Shown here: positions 45,301 to 54,389 of the stretch, piece by piece | Numbering within the stretch: the first letter of the stretch is position 1 | Layout of the letters: each line of letters starts with the position of its first letter | Assembly (NCBI GenBank): GCA_002450895.1 | Contig: DKAR01000108.1 | Span: 18,957 to 82,956 of the forward strand | DNA from: Proteobacteria bacterium UBA6921 | GTDB taxonomy: Bacteria > Pseudomonadota > Gammaproteobacteria > SG8-11 | Direction of reading: 5' to 3' | Length of the DNA stretch: 64,000 nucleotides | The notes under the pieces: generated by a model | Told to the model about the DNA's origin: nothing | Databases searched by the model: none | Seen by the model: only the letters and a program-made list of their open reading frames with translations | Made by a program: the position numbers and the translations under genes

Positions 45301-48300
45301 GGAATTCACGGCGGAGGCTACGTCGGCTGCGCCGGTTGACGCCGAACTGGTTGACGTCTTCCTGCTCGAAGCGGCTGATGCCGTTGCGAAGAATATGGCG
45401 GCGCTGGATGTCTGGGCCGCGATTCCGGATCAGAAGGATCTTCCCGATGAAATTCGTCGTCGCCTGAACACGCTGGCGGGTGGAGCGCGGGTCGCGAATC
45501 TTGCCGCGGTTGCACAGGTATGCACGTCGGCCTCGCAACTCATTGCCGCCGTGATCGACGCGGCAAAACAGCAGGAGAGCGTGTTCGGAGTGCTGCGCCG
45601 CGCGCACGAATGGTTGAATGATGCCCTTGATATCATCAAGGGCCATAGCGTTCTTGATTACCCGGCCGGCCTGATCGAAGAGCTGGATTCGTTCATCAAG
45701 TCGTTTGCAGCCCTCCGCGCGTCCGAAGCTGAAGAGGTACTGGAAGCTGCGCCGCCGCCGCGCGACAGTGAAGCTGACGCGGAGCTCACCGGAATTTTCC
45801 TCGATGAGGCCACCGAGATTCTCGCCACGATTGACGACATCATGTCGCGCTGGCAAAACGCGGCATCCGACCGCGGCATGGTCGAAGAACTGCAACGCGC
45901 GTTGCACACGCTGAAGGGTGGCGCACGTATGGCGAACATCGCGCCAATTGGCGATGTCAGCCACAGCGTCGAAACGTTACTGACTCGCGTCGTCGATGGG
46001 CTGCTGGCAGTGAACAAACCGCTGTTTGAACTGGTGCAGTCGGCACAGGACTGGATCAGCCATAGCGTCGATGCACTGCGCAACGGTACGCCGTTTTCCG
46101 ACTTCGCAGAGCTGCTCAATCGACTCAAACACTTCGACGGCGGCAGCGCTGATGAAGTCATCGAGATCGAAGCGGTGGAAGTAACGCCGGTCGACGTTAT
46201 CGAGGATGAGCCCGTGGCGGTGACGCCGATTGACGTCATTGAGGCCGCGCCAGAAAGATTCGAACCGGTTGAGGAACAGGCCGAAGTCATTCCCTTCCCG
46301 CGCGCGCCGGAACCAACGCCGCCCGCACCTTCCGTCGCCGAGGCGGAAGAAACTGTTGCCGTCGAGTACGACGAAGATCTTGTCGACGTGTTCCTCGAGG
46401 AAGGCAATGAAATCCTGCACGCGCTTGACGATCTTGTTGCGCGCTGGAGCAAGGATGCGAACAACAAGGCGATCATTTCGGAAATCCAGCGAGCGCTGCA
46501 CACACTTAAGGGCGGCGCGCGCATGGCGCGTGTCACGCCGGTCGGTGACCTGAGCCACAACATTGAAAGCATTCTCGAAAGTATCGGCGAAGGCCGCATG
46601 CGTGCAAATCCGCAACTGATTGAGCTGATGCATACGGCCTACGACTGGCTGGGTGGCGCGCTCGAAAAGGTTCGCGCCAAGGCTCCATTGCCCAGCGCCG
46701 AGAGGTTGATCTCACGAATTCGCCAGGCCGTCGGACTTGAAGCCGAGCCGGTTGCACCCGCGCCGGAAGCCGAGGAAATCGAGGCCTCACCTGTCGCCGC
46801 CGAGCCGCAGGACGTGATCCAGACGAAACAGCCCGCCGCGAAGACCGAGGCGGAAGTCGACAACAAGGCCCTCGAGGCATTGATGCAGACCCGCGAGCAA
46901 GCGCCCGCGGCGCGCTCTGTACTCGCCGAAGCCGAAGCCAAGGCGAAAGCCGCGGAAGAGCAGGTTCGTGTTTCGCTCGGTTTGCTCGATGGACTGGTCA
47001 ATAACGCAGGCGAAGTTTCAATCTATCGATCACGAATCGAACTGCAACTGAACTCGATACGCTTCAATCTCGTTGAGTTGTCGCAGACCGTGAACCGCTT
47101 GCGCGAACAGTTGCGCAAATTCGAAATCGAAGCCGAAGCGCAAATCCTGTTCCGCTACGAAAAAGCGGGCGACACGGTAGGCGGCGGCGGTGGCGGAAAC
47201 GAGGATTTCGATCCGCTCGAACTTGACCGTTTCTCGAACATGCAACAGCTGTCTCGAAGCCTGGTGGAAACCGTCGGCGACCTTGGCAGCGTGCAAAAGA
47301 TGCTCGACAACCTGACTCGCGAATCTGAAATTTTGCTGCTGCAGCAGTCGCGTGTCACGACGACCCTGCAAGACGGATTGATGCGCACGCGCCTGGTTCC
47401 ATTTTCCAGCGTGGTGCCGCGTTTGCGCCGCATCGTGCGCCAGACGGCGAAGGAAGTGGGCAAGCAAGTGGAACTGGAAGTGATCGGCGCCGAAGGCGAA
47501 ATGGACCGCTCGGTGTTGGGTCGTCTGACGCCCGCGCTCGAACACATGCTGCGTAACGGTGTGGACCATGGCATTGAATTGCCGGCCGCGCGTGCCAAGG
47601 CAAACAAGCCCGCCATGGGCGCAATCCACCTGCGCTTCTGGCGCGAAGGTCCGGAAATTGTTCTGTCAATCTCCGACGACGGTGGTGGTCTGGATCTGAA
47701 TGCGATCCGCGCCAAAGCCATTGAGCGCGGCCTGATGGTCGCCGCGGCGGACATGAGCGACAACGAAGTCATGCAGTTCGTGCTCGAGTCCGGTTTTTCG
47801 ACCGCGAAGAAAGTGACCCAGATTTCCGGACGCGGTGTCGGTATGGACGTCGTCAATAACGAGATCCGCCAGCTCAACGGCACGCTGCATATTGATTCGA
47901 AGCATGGGGCAGGAACGACGTTTACCGTCCGCCTGCCGCTGACCGTATCCGTCAACCAGGCGTTGATGGTGAACGCAGGCGAGCATACCTATGCCATTCC
48001 GTTGTCATCGATTGACGGCGTCGTTCGCGTGACGCGGGATGAATTGGCAAACCTGAACGAAACCGAACACCCGACATACGAGTATGCAGGTCACAACTAC
48101 CGATTCATGCATCTCGGACGGTTGTTGAATGTTTCGAACGCCGTTGTTCCAACCGACAACATCAAGACGCCGCTGATCCTGGCGCGCGCGGCGGATCATC
48201 GCGTGGCATTGTGGGTTGAGTCGATCGTTGCCCGACAGGAAGTGGTCATCAAGGCTGTCGGTCCGCAGGTCAGCACGGTTAATGGAATCTCGGGCGCCAC

Positions 48301-48784
48301 CATCCTGAGTGACGGAAGCGTCGCGCTCATTCTCGATATTGCATCGCTGACCCGTTCCGGATTGGCCCATACTGCGCGTGACGAGGAAATTGCTCCGCCG
48401 CAAGAAGTGCGGACGACAACTGTCATGGTGGTCGACGACTCGATTACGGTTCGCCGCGTGACGGAGCGCCTGCTCAAGCGGCATGAGTTCGAGACCATGT
48501 TGGCGAAGGACGGCGTGGACGCGTTGGCCCAGCTTCAGGAGCGCATCCCGGATGTCATGCTCCTGGACATCGAAATGCCCCGTATGGATGGCTACGAATT
48601 GGCCACTGCGATCAGAAACGACGCGCGCCTCAAGGGAATTCCGATTATCATGATTACGTCGCGTACTGGTGACAAACACCGTGAGCGCGCTATGGCGATC
48701 GGCGTGAACATGTACATGGGCAAGCCGTATCAGGACAACGAACTGCTGGAAAACATCAGTAAGTTACTCAATGAGCGTGGATGA
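42362..48784 (+). CDS. chpA: Hybrid chemotaxis histidine kinase ChpA (multiple Hpt, CheA core, CheW, receiver)
   Basis: Giant CheA homologue of 2,140 residues (Pseudomonas ChpA 2,472). The N-terminal 600 residues are FimL-like, with LHQITGTLH at His49. Hpt-type modules centre on His676 (FHTVKGSG), His886 (LHTLTGSS), Asn1036 (LNTLAGGAR), His1182 and His1380 (both LHTLKGGARMA). Ala/Pro/Glu-rich linkers separate them. The kinase core has RNGVDHG (N box, Asn1732), DDGGGLD (about 1771) and SGRGVGMD (about 1821), followed by a CheW domain (about 1870-1995). A C-terminal receiver has Asp2069 in MLLDIEMP. ATG 42362 has AGGA 7 nt upstream; GTG 42356 is too close to it. It overlaps chpB by 14 nt. Confidence 0.95.
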   Translation: MASGSIDIKALNWLKGEIGETLDNVRQALEVYVEKQEAAKLDFIIANLHQITGTLHIVELFGPALLSEEMENLARALKNGQVKQAQDAFETLTRGILQLPAYLEHLRLGNPDQPIVLLSLLNDIRAAYGQHLLSESSMFSPDLEIYPDGSPDAEAPADIRPTAKKLRTVFQTALLGWFRDAESTKHLRKLSFVISQLESASRSAPARQLWWIAQGVVEALADKAIDSTVSIKSLMGQIDRQIKRVVSGGDSAIEKDRPTDLLKNLLFYVAQAGTPGTRASEIQKRFKLRELLPTAGDLSRTQGDLLGAGSGVMDNVAGAIREDVLSLKDAIDLFVRSKDHPIAELEPVATKLRTIADTLGILGLGKLRKSVKDQEAVLKELLDGVRPLSDDAVMNIASTLLYVESSLTNLHRGDSEVPDSNEERTESPLPDSEYRALVNHTVGEARVVLAKIKDHIVQFLASPGAFDILEPVPALANDIKGALSVMGYSRAADLLSLASQFVSEKILATRVEIQQQQLDALADAITGVEYFLENVEDDPIGSNNSLVLAADALRKLGMQVPAGMGSVADIPDMAPPKTAPAKEISKDTKEATKEKKSKKKSAEPAPPVEAKKAQPAPAPPKPAAASALPPEVDEEVREIFLEEATEESASINTNLVAWKRNLEDNDALRTLRRSFHTVKGSGRIVGAMEIGEFAWSVENMLNRVIDRTVQATPAVFDVLEEAAELLPKLIEELRANTSGGVLVAPLIENAHRIARGEPPLKRTAQPAAASVAQTETPAPATPVVEEITLDATPAQEPEIIASEPVVAEEAPLVEEITVSDELVFADEPEPATVAEEESADSIDPVLAEIFANEAHAHLSALDNFIAECRNATAPCNVNESVIRALHTLTGSSHLANIGAIAELADALEKLAKAMFENRTAIGPAAQDVMVESIAYFRDAIGQLGNLSPLRPTEKTLLSRVKVLRAEETQRQGERLSAAPMEFTAEATSAAPVDAELVDVFLLEAADAVAKNMAALDVWAAIPDQKDLPDEIRRRLNTLAGGARVANLAAVAQVCTSASQLIAAVIDAAKQQESVFGVLRRAHEWLNDALDIIKGHSVLDYPAGLIEELDSFIKSFAALRASEAEEVLEAAPPPRDSEADAELTGIFLDEATEILATIDDIMSRWQNAASDRGMVEELQRALHTLKGGARMANIAPIGDVSHSVETLLTRVVDGLLAVNKPLFELVQSAQDWISHSVDALRNGTPFSDFAELLNRLKHFDGGSADEVIEIEAVEVTPVDVIEDEPVAVTPIDVIEAAPERFEPVEEQAEVIPFPRAPEPTPPAPSVAEAEETVAVEYDEDLVDVFLEEGNEILHALDDLVARWSKDANNKAIISEIQRALHTLKGGARMARVTPVGDLSHNIESILESIGEGRMRANPQLIELMHTAYDWLGGALEKVRAKAPLPSAERLISRIRQAVGLEAEPVAPAPEAEEIEASPVAAEPQDVIQTKQPAAKTEAEVDNKALEALMQTREQAPAARSVLAEAEAKAKAAEEQVRVSLGLLDGLVNNAGEVSIYRSRIELQLNSIRFNLVELSQTVNRLREQLRKFEIEAEAQILFRYEKAGDTVGGGGGGNEDFDPLELDRFSNMQQLSRSLVETVGDLGSVQKMLDNLTRESEILLLQQSRVTTTLQDGLMRTRLVPFSSVVPRLRRIVRQTAKEVGKQVELEVIGAEGEMDRSVLGRLTPALEHMLRNGVDHGIELPAARAKANKPAMGAIHLRFWREGPEIVLSISDDGGGLDLNAIRAKAIERGLMVAAADMSDNEVMQFVLESGFSTAKKVTQISGRGVGMDVVNNEIRQLNGTLHIDSKHGAGTTFTVRLPLTVSVNQALMVNAGEHTYAIPLSSIDGVVRVTRDELANLNETEHPTYEYAGHNYRFMHLGRLLNVSNAVVPTDNIKTPLILARAADHRVALWVESIVARQEVVIKAVGPQVSTVNGISGATILSDGSVALILDIASLTRSGLAHTARDEEIAPPQEVRTTTVMVVDDSITVRRVTERLLKRHEFETMLAKDGVDALAQLQERIPDVMLLDIEMPRMDGYELATAIRNDARLKGIPIIMITSRTGDKHRERAMAIGVNMYMGKPYQDNELLENISKLLNERG

Positions 48785-49907
48785 TAAGTACAGCGATCTA
48801 ACGAGTCCCCTGCGCGTTGCACTTCTTTACACATCTGAACGTCGAATTTCGGATCTTGCAAAGGTTCTGGAAAGCAACGGCCTGATGGTTGCGGGCCGTT
48901 TCCGTATCAGCGAAGAGGCGCTGGAAACGGTCGACGCGCTGAAGGCTGACGTGATCCTGGTGGATCTCGACGAATCGGCGGAACAGGTTCTCGACATTCT
49001 GGAGAATCTGCTCGAATCCGCGACGCTTCCCATTTTATTCAACGACAACGCGACGACGGATTTTGTTGTCAATACCGCCAACCCCGAGTGGGGGTTTCGG
49101 TTGGCCGGAAAGCTCTGGGCGCTGACTAAACGGCGCAGACCCGTTCCGCCGCCTAAGCCCGTTGCCAAGGCCAGACCCGAACCCCGCGTCGAGCCCAAAC
49201 CGGAAGTCAAACCTGAATATAAACCCAGACCGCCACCGTCTCCGGCGCCCGCGCGCAGTAAGGCCACTGCGGCACCGCGTCCGACACGCTCGCTCGATCG
49301 CCCACGTCCGCCTGCGGCGGGGCTTATCAAGGATCCTGTCACCGAATTGTGGGTACTCGGCGCGTCGCTCGGCGGTCCGCTGGCGGTGCGCGAGTTCCTC
49401 AGCAAGATTCCGGATGATCTGCCGATCGCCTTTGTATTGGCGCAGCACATTGGCGCGAGCCACCTGGACCTGTTGGCCGAACAGCTTGATCGCATCACGC
49501 CACTGAAAGTCACCGTGGCGTCGGCCGGAATGACATTGGCACGCAACCAAGTGCTTCTGGCGCCTGTGGATTTTCGAATGGTATTTGACACCCAGGCTCG
49601 CGTACAGCTCGAACCCAAGGGTGAATCCATTTACAGCCCGTGCATCGATTTCGTCATGGAAGACATGGCCGAACGTTTCCGCGAGCGTTGCTGCTCGATT
49701 ATTTTCAGCGGCATGGGCAATGACGGTGAGCGCGGATGCCATGCGATCGGCGAATTCGGCGGCACGATCTGGGCCCAGGAGCCCGAAAGCTGTGTCATCA
49801 GCAGCATGCCGGACAACGCACGAAAATCGGGGTACGTCACGTACAGTGGCACGCCCGAAGAACTGGCCCGGGAGCTTGTTAAACGTTATCGCTCCAAGAG
49901 CCGTTAA
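48771..49907 (+). CDS. chpB: CheB-type methylesterase ChpB
   Basis: Protein of 378 residues. The N-terminal 100 resemble a receiver with a possible acceptor Asp65 (VILVDLDE) but no clear acidic pair, so phosphorylation is doubtful. A Pro/Lys/Arg-rich linker occupies about 122-182. The methylesterase domain has Ser199 (LGASLGGPLAV), His226 (LAQHIGASH) and Asp318 (SGMGNDGERG). It demethylates PilJ and so sets adaptation. It starts inside the chpA end (14-nt overlap). Confidence 0.94.
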   Translation: MSVDDKYSDLTSPLRVALLYTSERRISDLAKVLESNGLMVAGRFRISEEALETVDALKADVILVDLDESAEQVLDILENLLESATLPILFNDNATTDFVVNTANPEWGFRLAGKLWALTKRRRPVPPPKPVAKARPEPRVEPKPEVKPEYKPRPPPSPAPARSKATAAPRPTRSLDRPRPPAAGLIKDPVTELWVLGASLGGPLAVREFLSKIPDDLPIAFVLAQHIGASHLDLLAEQLDRITPLKVTVASAGMTLARNQVLLAPVDFRMVFDTQARVQLEPKGESIYSPCIDFVMEDMAERFRERCCSIIFSGMGNDGERGCHAIGEFGGTIWAQEPESCVISSMPDNARKSGYVTYSGTPEELARELVKRYRSKSR

Positions 49908-49939
49908 CCTGCCAACGATATAGATGCGAGAGTCGACCC

Positions 49940-50416
49940 ATGGCACGCCAAAACGAAGTCATCCACGGGCAACTGGTGAATACGGACGCAGCGACACTGC
50001 TCGTCCCCAATACCGCGGTTGCGGAGATCGTGCATTTTTCCGAGCCCGAGCAGGTCGGCGATGCGCCCTCCTGGTTGTTGGGCACGATGGAATGGCGCGG
50101 ACTGCGAATTCCGGTAGTGTCTTTTGAGCGCGCAACCGGTGTCGATAGTGAAAACCCCGGGGCCGGTCACCGAATTGCCATCCTCAACGGAGTGAACAGT
50201 GGCGACCAGCTGCAGTTTTTCGCAATCGTGATTCGCGGCAATCCGCGCCTTGTAAATTTGTCCCGCGATGACATCGCCACGCTTGCAGACCGCGACGCCG
50301 ACAAGCTGCAATTGCAGTCAGTCTCGGTGAAGGATGTCTCGGCGGTGATTCCTGACCTGGCGCAGCTGGAACAAATGGTTTCCAAGGCCGGCTATCGATC
50401 AGAACGCGTTCACTAG
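49940..50416 (+). CDS. chpC: CheW-like protein ChpC
   Basis: CheW-domain protein of 158 residues (VIHGQLVNTDAATLLVPNTAVAE in part; GTMEWRGLRIPVVSFE). It probably links additional receptors to ChpA. It is the last recognisable member of the Pil-Chp operon, 32 nt after chpB. chpD and chpE, which follow in Pseudomonas, are absent. Its stop is 13 nt from the convergent response regulator gene. Confidence 0.88.
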   Translation: MARQNEVIHGQLVNTDAATLLVPNTAVAEIVHFSEPEQVGDAPSWLLGTMEWRGLRIPVVSFERATGVDSENPGAGHRIAILNGVNSGDQLQFFAIVIRGNPRLVNLSRDDIATLADRDADKLQLQSVSVKDVSAVIPDLAQLEQMVSKAGYRSERVH

Positions 50417-50429
50417 GACGCAAATCTGA

Positions 50430-50813
50430 TCAGGCAGATCGTTCGCTCTCAAATCGTTCCAGCACCTGTTTGATCTTGGCCATGCTGTAGGGCTTGACGA
50501 CGAAGCCCTTTGCGCCGAGATCAATTGCGGTCTTGATGTTGTCCATCGTGCTATGACCGCTCACCATGATGACCCACGGCATCGGACCGGACGCACCTAA
50601 TTCGCGCAGCACGTCGAGCCCGGATTGTCCGGGCATGTCGATGTCCAGAAAAATGACATCGACACGCTGTGATTTGAGCTTGGTGATGACTTGGGGTCCG
50701 TCCGAAGCGATTGCCGCGACGTCAACGCCGAGTTTGGCCAGCATCTGACGCAACAACTCGCGGCTGGCGACAACATCATCTGCAATCAATGCTGAGATTT
50801 TCGGGTGCATCAT
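50430..50813 (-). CDS. Single-domain response regulator (CheY-like)
   Basis: Receiver of 127 residues. The acidic pair is in IADDV (about 10-14), the acceptor is Asp57 in IFLDIDMPG, and the conserved Lys is in GFVVKPYS. The start Met at 50813 (or 50810) sits 1 nt after the stop of the hybrid kinase gene, so the two are co-transcribed. It is likely the phosphorelay acceptor of that kinase's C-terminal Hpt domain; no output domain is present. Confidence 0.88.
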   Translation of the reverse strand: MMHPKISALIADDVVASRELLRQMLAKLGVDVAAIASDGPQVITKLKSQRVDVIFLDIDMPGQSGLDVLRELGASGPMPWVIMVSGHSTMDNIKTAIDLGAKGFVVKPYSMAKIKQVLERFESERSA

Positions 50814-50814
50814 A

Positions 50815-53472
50815 TCAGGCGGCATGCGGGGTATCTGCACAGGCAGATTCTATAAGACGCCGGATTTCCGCAACCCGTTCATCCACGCGATCGTGCACGC
50901 CATTGCGCAGTTCCTCGTGCAACACGGCGGCAGCCTCCGAAATTTCCGGATAACCAAAACCGCCACCCAATCCCTTGAGGCGGTGAATGACGGAACGGAG
51001 TGATTCCCAGGATTTTTGTTCCGACGTCGTGAGAACTTCCTTGAGCATCGCGGGCAGGCCGGACAGGAATTTCTGCACGAGATCCTTGAAATCCGGATCG
51101 TCGTTCAAATCGGCCAATGGGTTGGGCTGCGGTGCAGCCGCAGCCTCGCGCATTTTCAGATACTTTTGCAGCGTTTTGTAGAACATGCCCACGTCGATCG
51201 GCTTGCTGACGAATTCGTTGGCGCCTGCGGCCAGGCATTTCTCGCGATCCTCGCGCAGTGCGTTGGCGGTTAGCGATACAATTACGCCTGCATAGCCGGA
51301 GCGCCGCAGCAAGGTCGTCGCCGAAAGCCCATCCATCACCGGCATCTGTACGTCCATCAGGATCAGATCAAAATCACGGGTGAGCGCGCGCTCAACTGCT
51401 TTTTGTCCGTTGTCCACGACTTCAAGCTTGACACCGGTTCGATTGGTATAAAAAGCGATGAGATCCTGAATGTCCGGGCTGTCCTCGGCCAGGAGAATGT
51501 ATCCTGCCAACGCCGGAATCACGACGGCGCCGACGCTGACCGGAGTCGGTGCCGCAAACGCCTCGACCAGATTCGGAACTCGATCACCGATGTCGACCCA
51601 GACCTCGAATTCGCTGCCGACATCCTTTTCGCTGACGCAATCGATGCCGCCGCCGAGATTCGCGGCGAGCTGCTGTGAAATCCACAGCCCGAGGCCCGTG
51701 CCGCCAAAGCGGCGCGTGTTGGAAATGTCCGTTTGCGAAAACGGCTTGAACAGTCGTCGCTTTTCTTCGTCCGTCATACCGATGCCGGTATCGCAAACAC
51801 GCGTCAACAGACGACGCGAGTAGAAATCAAAAGAAACATTCACATCCACTCGACCCGTGGGTGTGAATTTGATTGCGTTCGAGCAGAGGTTGAGGAGGAT
51901 CTGCTTGAAGCGCATTGGGTCGCTGTGAATTTTTTCCGGGAGCGGAAAGAAAAAGTTGATTTTGAATTCCAGGCCCTTGTCGCGAGCCTGCATCGTCATG
52001 ACGGATTCAACTTCCGTAAATACTTCGGCAAGGGACATGTCGATGCGCTCAACCTGCAGCTGACCCGCTTCAATTTTCGAAAGATCCAGAATGTCATTGA
52101 TGATTTGCGCGAGGTGCTGGCCGCTGCGAATCACCGTCTTGACGGCCTTGGTGCGGTTGTCCGCGGTAAGCGTCGGATCTGCCAGTGATTCGGCATAACC
52201 GACGATCGCCGTAAGCGGTGTGCGAATTTCGTGGCTCATGTTGGCGACAAACGCGCTCTTTGCGCGGCTGGCCCCTTCTGCGGCTTCCTTGGCCTCGCTC
52301 AGCTCCTGTTGTGCTATCACGCGCTCGACAGTGACGCCGATCCAGCTTGCAATCAGCTGAACCAACTCAATGTCACGAACATTGAACGGCGCGGGGCGGG
52401 GATTGCGCGCGGAAAAACTGACGGTACCGTAGAGAGTGCCTCCAACGTTGAGTTGGACCGCAATGTAGCTTTCCAACGCCGCGGGAGAACAGCTGCGGTG
52501 ATCGCGGTAAGACGACTGGGCGATTTGAGCCAGCGCAACCGGGCTCGCTGAGTTCACTACAAACGAACAGTATGAGTCTTGCAGAGGAATCACTGTACCC
52601 GGAAGGAAAGTCAGGTCGGATACGCTGCAAGCGTACACGCTGGTACTTGACTTGGCGTCACGATCTACGCGGGAAACGCTTCCGGCCTCCATGCCGAGAA
52701 ACTCGCAACCCTTCTTCAGAATGGCGTTGATCTGTTCCTCAAGTGTCAATCCGGTTGACGAAATGGTGGCGTACAGCATTTGCAGGCGCTGAGATTGTTC
52801 GAGCAGTGCAAATTCAGCGGATGAAGACCTCCGAATTACAAAAAACGCAATCAATGCTCCGATCACCACTGCGCCGCTGCCGAGGAGCACGATTGCGATG
52901 AACGTTGTCCGGTTATTGTCGAGCGTGTTTTGGACTTCCCTCTGAACGGTGTCTTGTGCGACACGCAACATGTCGGTTAGCTGAACCATTACCGATTCCT
53001 GAATCGGCATAACGTTGTCGTGCAGCAGGCGATGCGCGTCGTTGAAGCGCTCGGCCTGAATGAGCTCAATGGCCTGGTTTTGAACCATGGCGCCATTCGT
53101 GACGGAAGGCGCAACCCGCTCCCAGAGCGGGCGTTCGGTCTTGTCCAGAAATTTCGCAAGCAGCTCGTCACGTGCGCCAAGAAACTCGCCGGCGTACTCC
53201 TTGAACTTGAGATACTCATCGTCCCGTTCGAAGGGATCATCCATCGATACCATGCGAAATAACGAGAGCGCACGCTTATGCGCCGCGTCGCGCATGGTAA
53301 ACATCAGCTCCTGCTCGCGCGTTTCGCGAGCGATGGCTTCAATGCGATCCATGGTGGAGCTCACGCTCCGGATCCAGATCAGCAGCAAACTGACAAGTAG
53401 GACCAACAGGGCCGCAAAGCCCGCCAAAACCACGGTTTTGGAGGTGGTCTTCATCCCCTTTTTATCCGTCAC
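50815..53472 (-). CDS. Hybrid histidine kinase with GAF, receiver and Hpt domains
   Basis: Membrane sensor kinase of 885 residues. TM1 is at about 13-34, a helical periplasmic domain at 40-185, and TM2 at 190-214. A GAF domain follows (about 235-385), then HisKA with His414 (MSHEIRTPL), HATPase (LCSNAIKFTP; DTGIGM; GTGLGLWIS), a receiver with Asp707 (LILMDVQMPVMDG), and a C-terminal Hpt with His830 (IHRLKGLGGGFGY). The full His-Asp-His relay can pass phosphate to the adjacent CheY-like protein. The start is GTG 53472; ATG 53454 is an alternative. A sigma-70-like promoter lies at 53513-53542. The signal is unknown. Confidence 0.92.
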   Translation of the reverse strand: MTDKKGMKTTSKTVVLAGFAALLVLLVSLLLIWIRSVSSTMDRIEAIARETREQELMFTMRDAAHKRALSLFRMVSMDDPFERDDEYLKFKEYAGEFLGARDELLAKFLDKTERPLWERVAPSVTNGAMVQNQAIELIQAERFNDAHRLLHDNVMPIQESVMVQLTDMLRVAQDTVQREVQNTLDNNRTTFIAIVLLGSGAVVIGALIAFFVIRRSSSAEFALLEQSQRLQMLYATISSTGLTLEEQINAILKKGCEFLGMEAGSVSRVDRDAKSSTSVYACSVSDLTFLPGTVIPLQDSYCSFVVNSASPVALAQIAQSSYRDHRSCSPAALESYIAVQLNVGGTLYGTVSFSARNPRPAPFNVRDIELVQLIASWIGVTVERVIAQQELSEAKEAAEGASRAKSAFVANMSHEIRTPLTAIVGYAESLADPTLTADNRTKAVKTVIRSGQHLAQIINDILDLSKIEAGQLQVERIDMSLAEVFTEVESVMTMQARDKGLEFKINFFFPLPEKIHSDPMRFKQILLNLCSNAIKFTPTGRVDVNVSFDFYSRRLLTRVCDTGIGMTDEEKRRLFKPFSQTDISNTRRFGGTGLGLWISQQLAANLGGGIDCVSEKDVGSEFEVWVDIGDRVPNLVEAFAAPTPVSVGAVVIPALAGYILLAEDSPDIQDLIAFYTNRTGVKLEVVDNGQKAVERALTRDFDLILMDVQMPVMDGLSATTLLRRSGYAGVIVSLTANALREDREKCLAAGANEFVSKPIDVGMFYKTLQKYLKMREAAAAPQPNPLADLNDDPDFKDLVQKFLSGLPAMLKEVLTTSEQKSWESLRSVIHRLKGLGGGFGYPEISEAAAVLHEELRNGVHDRVDERVAEIRRLIESACADTPHAA

Positions 53473-53512
53473 AAAGACAAATTCTTTAAGGCGTCAGTGC
53501 GGGGTGTAGGTT

Positions 53513-53542
53513 CAAATAGAAACGCGTTTGGCCGGCTGTCAA
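53513..53542 (-). promoter_or_regulatory. Putative sigma-70 promoter of the hybrid kinase gene
   Basis: On the minus strand TTGACA (53542-53537) is a perfect -35 and TATTTG (53518-53513) a partial -10, with an 18-nt spacer. The -10 ends about 40 nt before the GTG start. The -35 is exact, and the -10 matches only three or four positions. Confidence 0.45.
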
Positions 53543-53612
53543 ATCAATGAATTACCGCTTTGGGCTGGTGGCCGGTTAGCACGACCATGTACCGGTTGGC
53601 GTTACTGACTTT

Positions 53613-54389
53613 CTAAATGTCGGTATGTAGTTTGCGCGATGCTTTGTCGGACGCGCTGTCTACGGTGCAATCGACCGGTAAACGGCGGGCATCAGGATAC
53701 AGACAGCGGGTGGTCACGACGCGACGCCACGCGGTTTCGTCCGGAATTTCAAACGAATATTCCTTCAAACGTGACAACTCGTCATAGCTCAGCCGTACTG
53801 CCATTACGATACGTTCACGCGTGGGATCCAGCGAGCGATCAAACTGCGCTGCAAAATCGGGCAGGCTGATCGCGGATCCAATCATAAAGCCACCCGTAGT
53901 CGTTATGGCAATCCCCGCTACGCCGATGGCTGCGCAGACGAATCCGTCGAATATGAGTTCCGGAATGGTAGGCCAGTCCTTGCTTGAGACGCAGTCGCCT
54001 TTGAGCGTTGATTCCGCGAATTTGGCTCCGACGTCGAAACCTTTTCCCATCCAACGAAAGATCGTGGTCACTGGTTGGGACCAGTCTGCTCTATTTTCGC
54101 CGACGACAAGAACGAGTACCGCCAGAACTGGCCGTGAACCGTCAAAGAGTACGTGATAGTAGGAGTCGCCACGAGACTTCGGACGAGATGCCAGCGTGTT
54201 TCCGAACGACGGCGTTCCGTCCTCGGCAAAACTCATCGTGCTGTGAAACTCGATTGAATTCTGAGCGGTGGCTAAACGGGGAGTAATGTCGACTTGATGT
54301 GATGTGCAGGCAGTGCACGCGAGAATCAGAAACGTTGTGATGCTCGCGGCGCACCCGATCAGCGCTGCACGTCGAGCTAGTTGGCGCAC
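53613..54389 (-). CDS. Hypothetical lipoprotein
   Basis: Unknown protein of 258 residues. It has a hydrophobic N-terminal signal segment (AALIGCAASITTFLILAC) ending in a possible lipobox. A hydrophobic segment near the middle contains GFVCAAIGVAGIAITTTGGF. Nothing else is recognised. The frame is open to 54866, but those codons overlap pyrD and are Arg/Gly/His-rich shadow sequence. GTG 54389, with AAGG upstream, is the chosen start; it overlaps the pyrD end by 13 nt. Confidence 0.6.
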   Translation of the reverse strand: MRQLARRAALIGCAASITTFLILACTACTSHQVDITPRLATAQNSIEFHSTMSFAEDGTPSFGNTLASRPKSRGDSYYHVLFDGSRPVLAVLVLVVGENRADWSQPVTTIFRWMGKGFDVGAKFAESTLKGDCVSSKDWPTIPELIFDGFVCAAIGVAGIAITTTGGFMIGSAISLPDFAAQFDRSLDPTRERIVMAVRLSYDELSRLKEYSFEIPDETAWRRVVTTRCLYPDARRLPVDCTVDSASDKASRKLHTDI

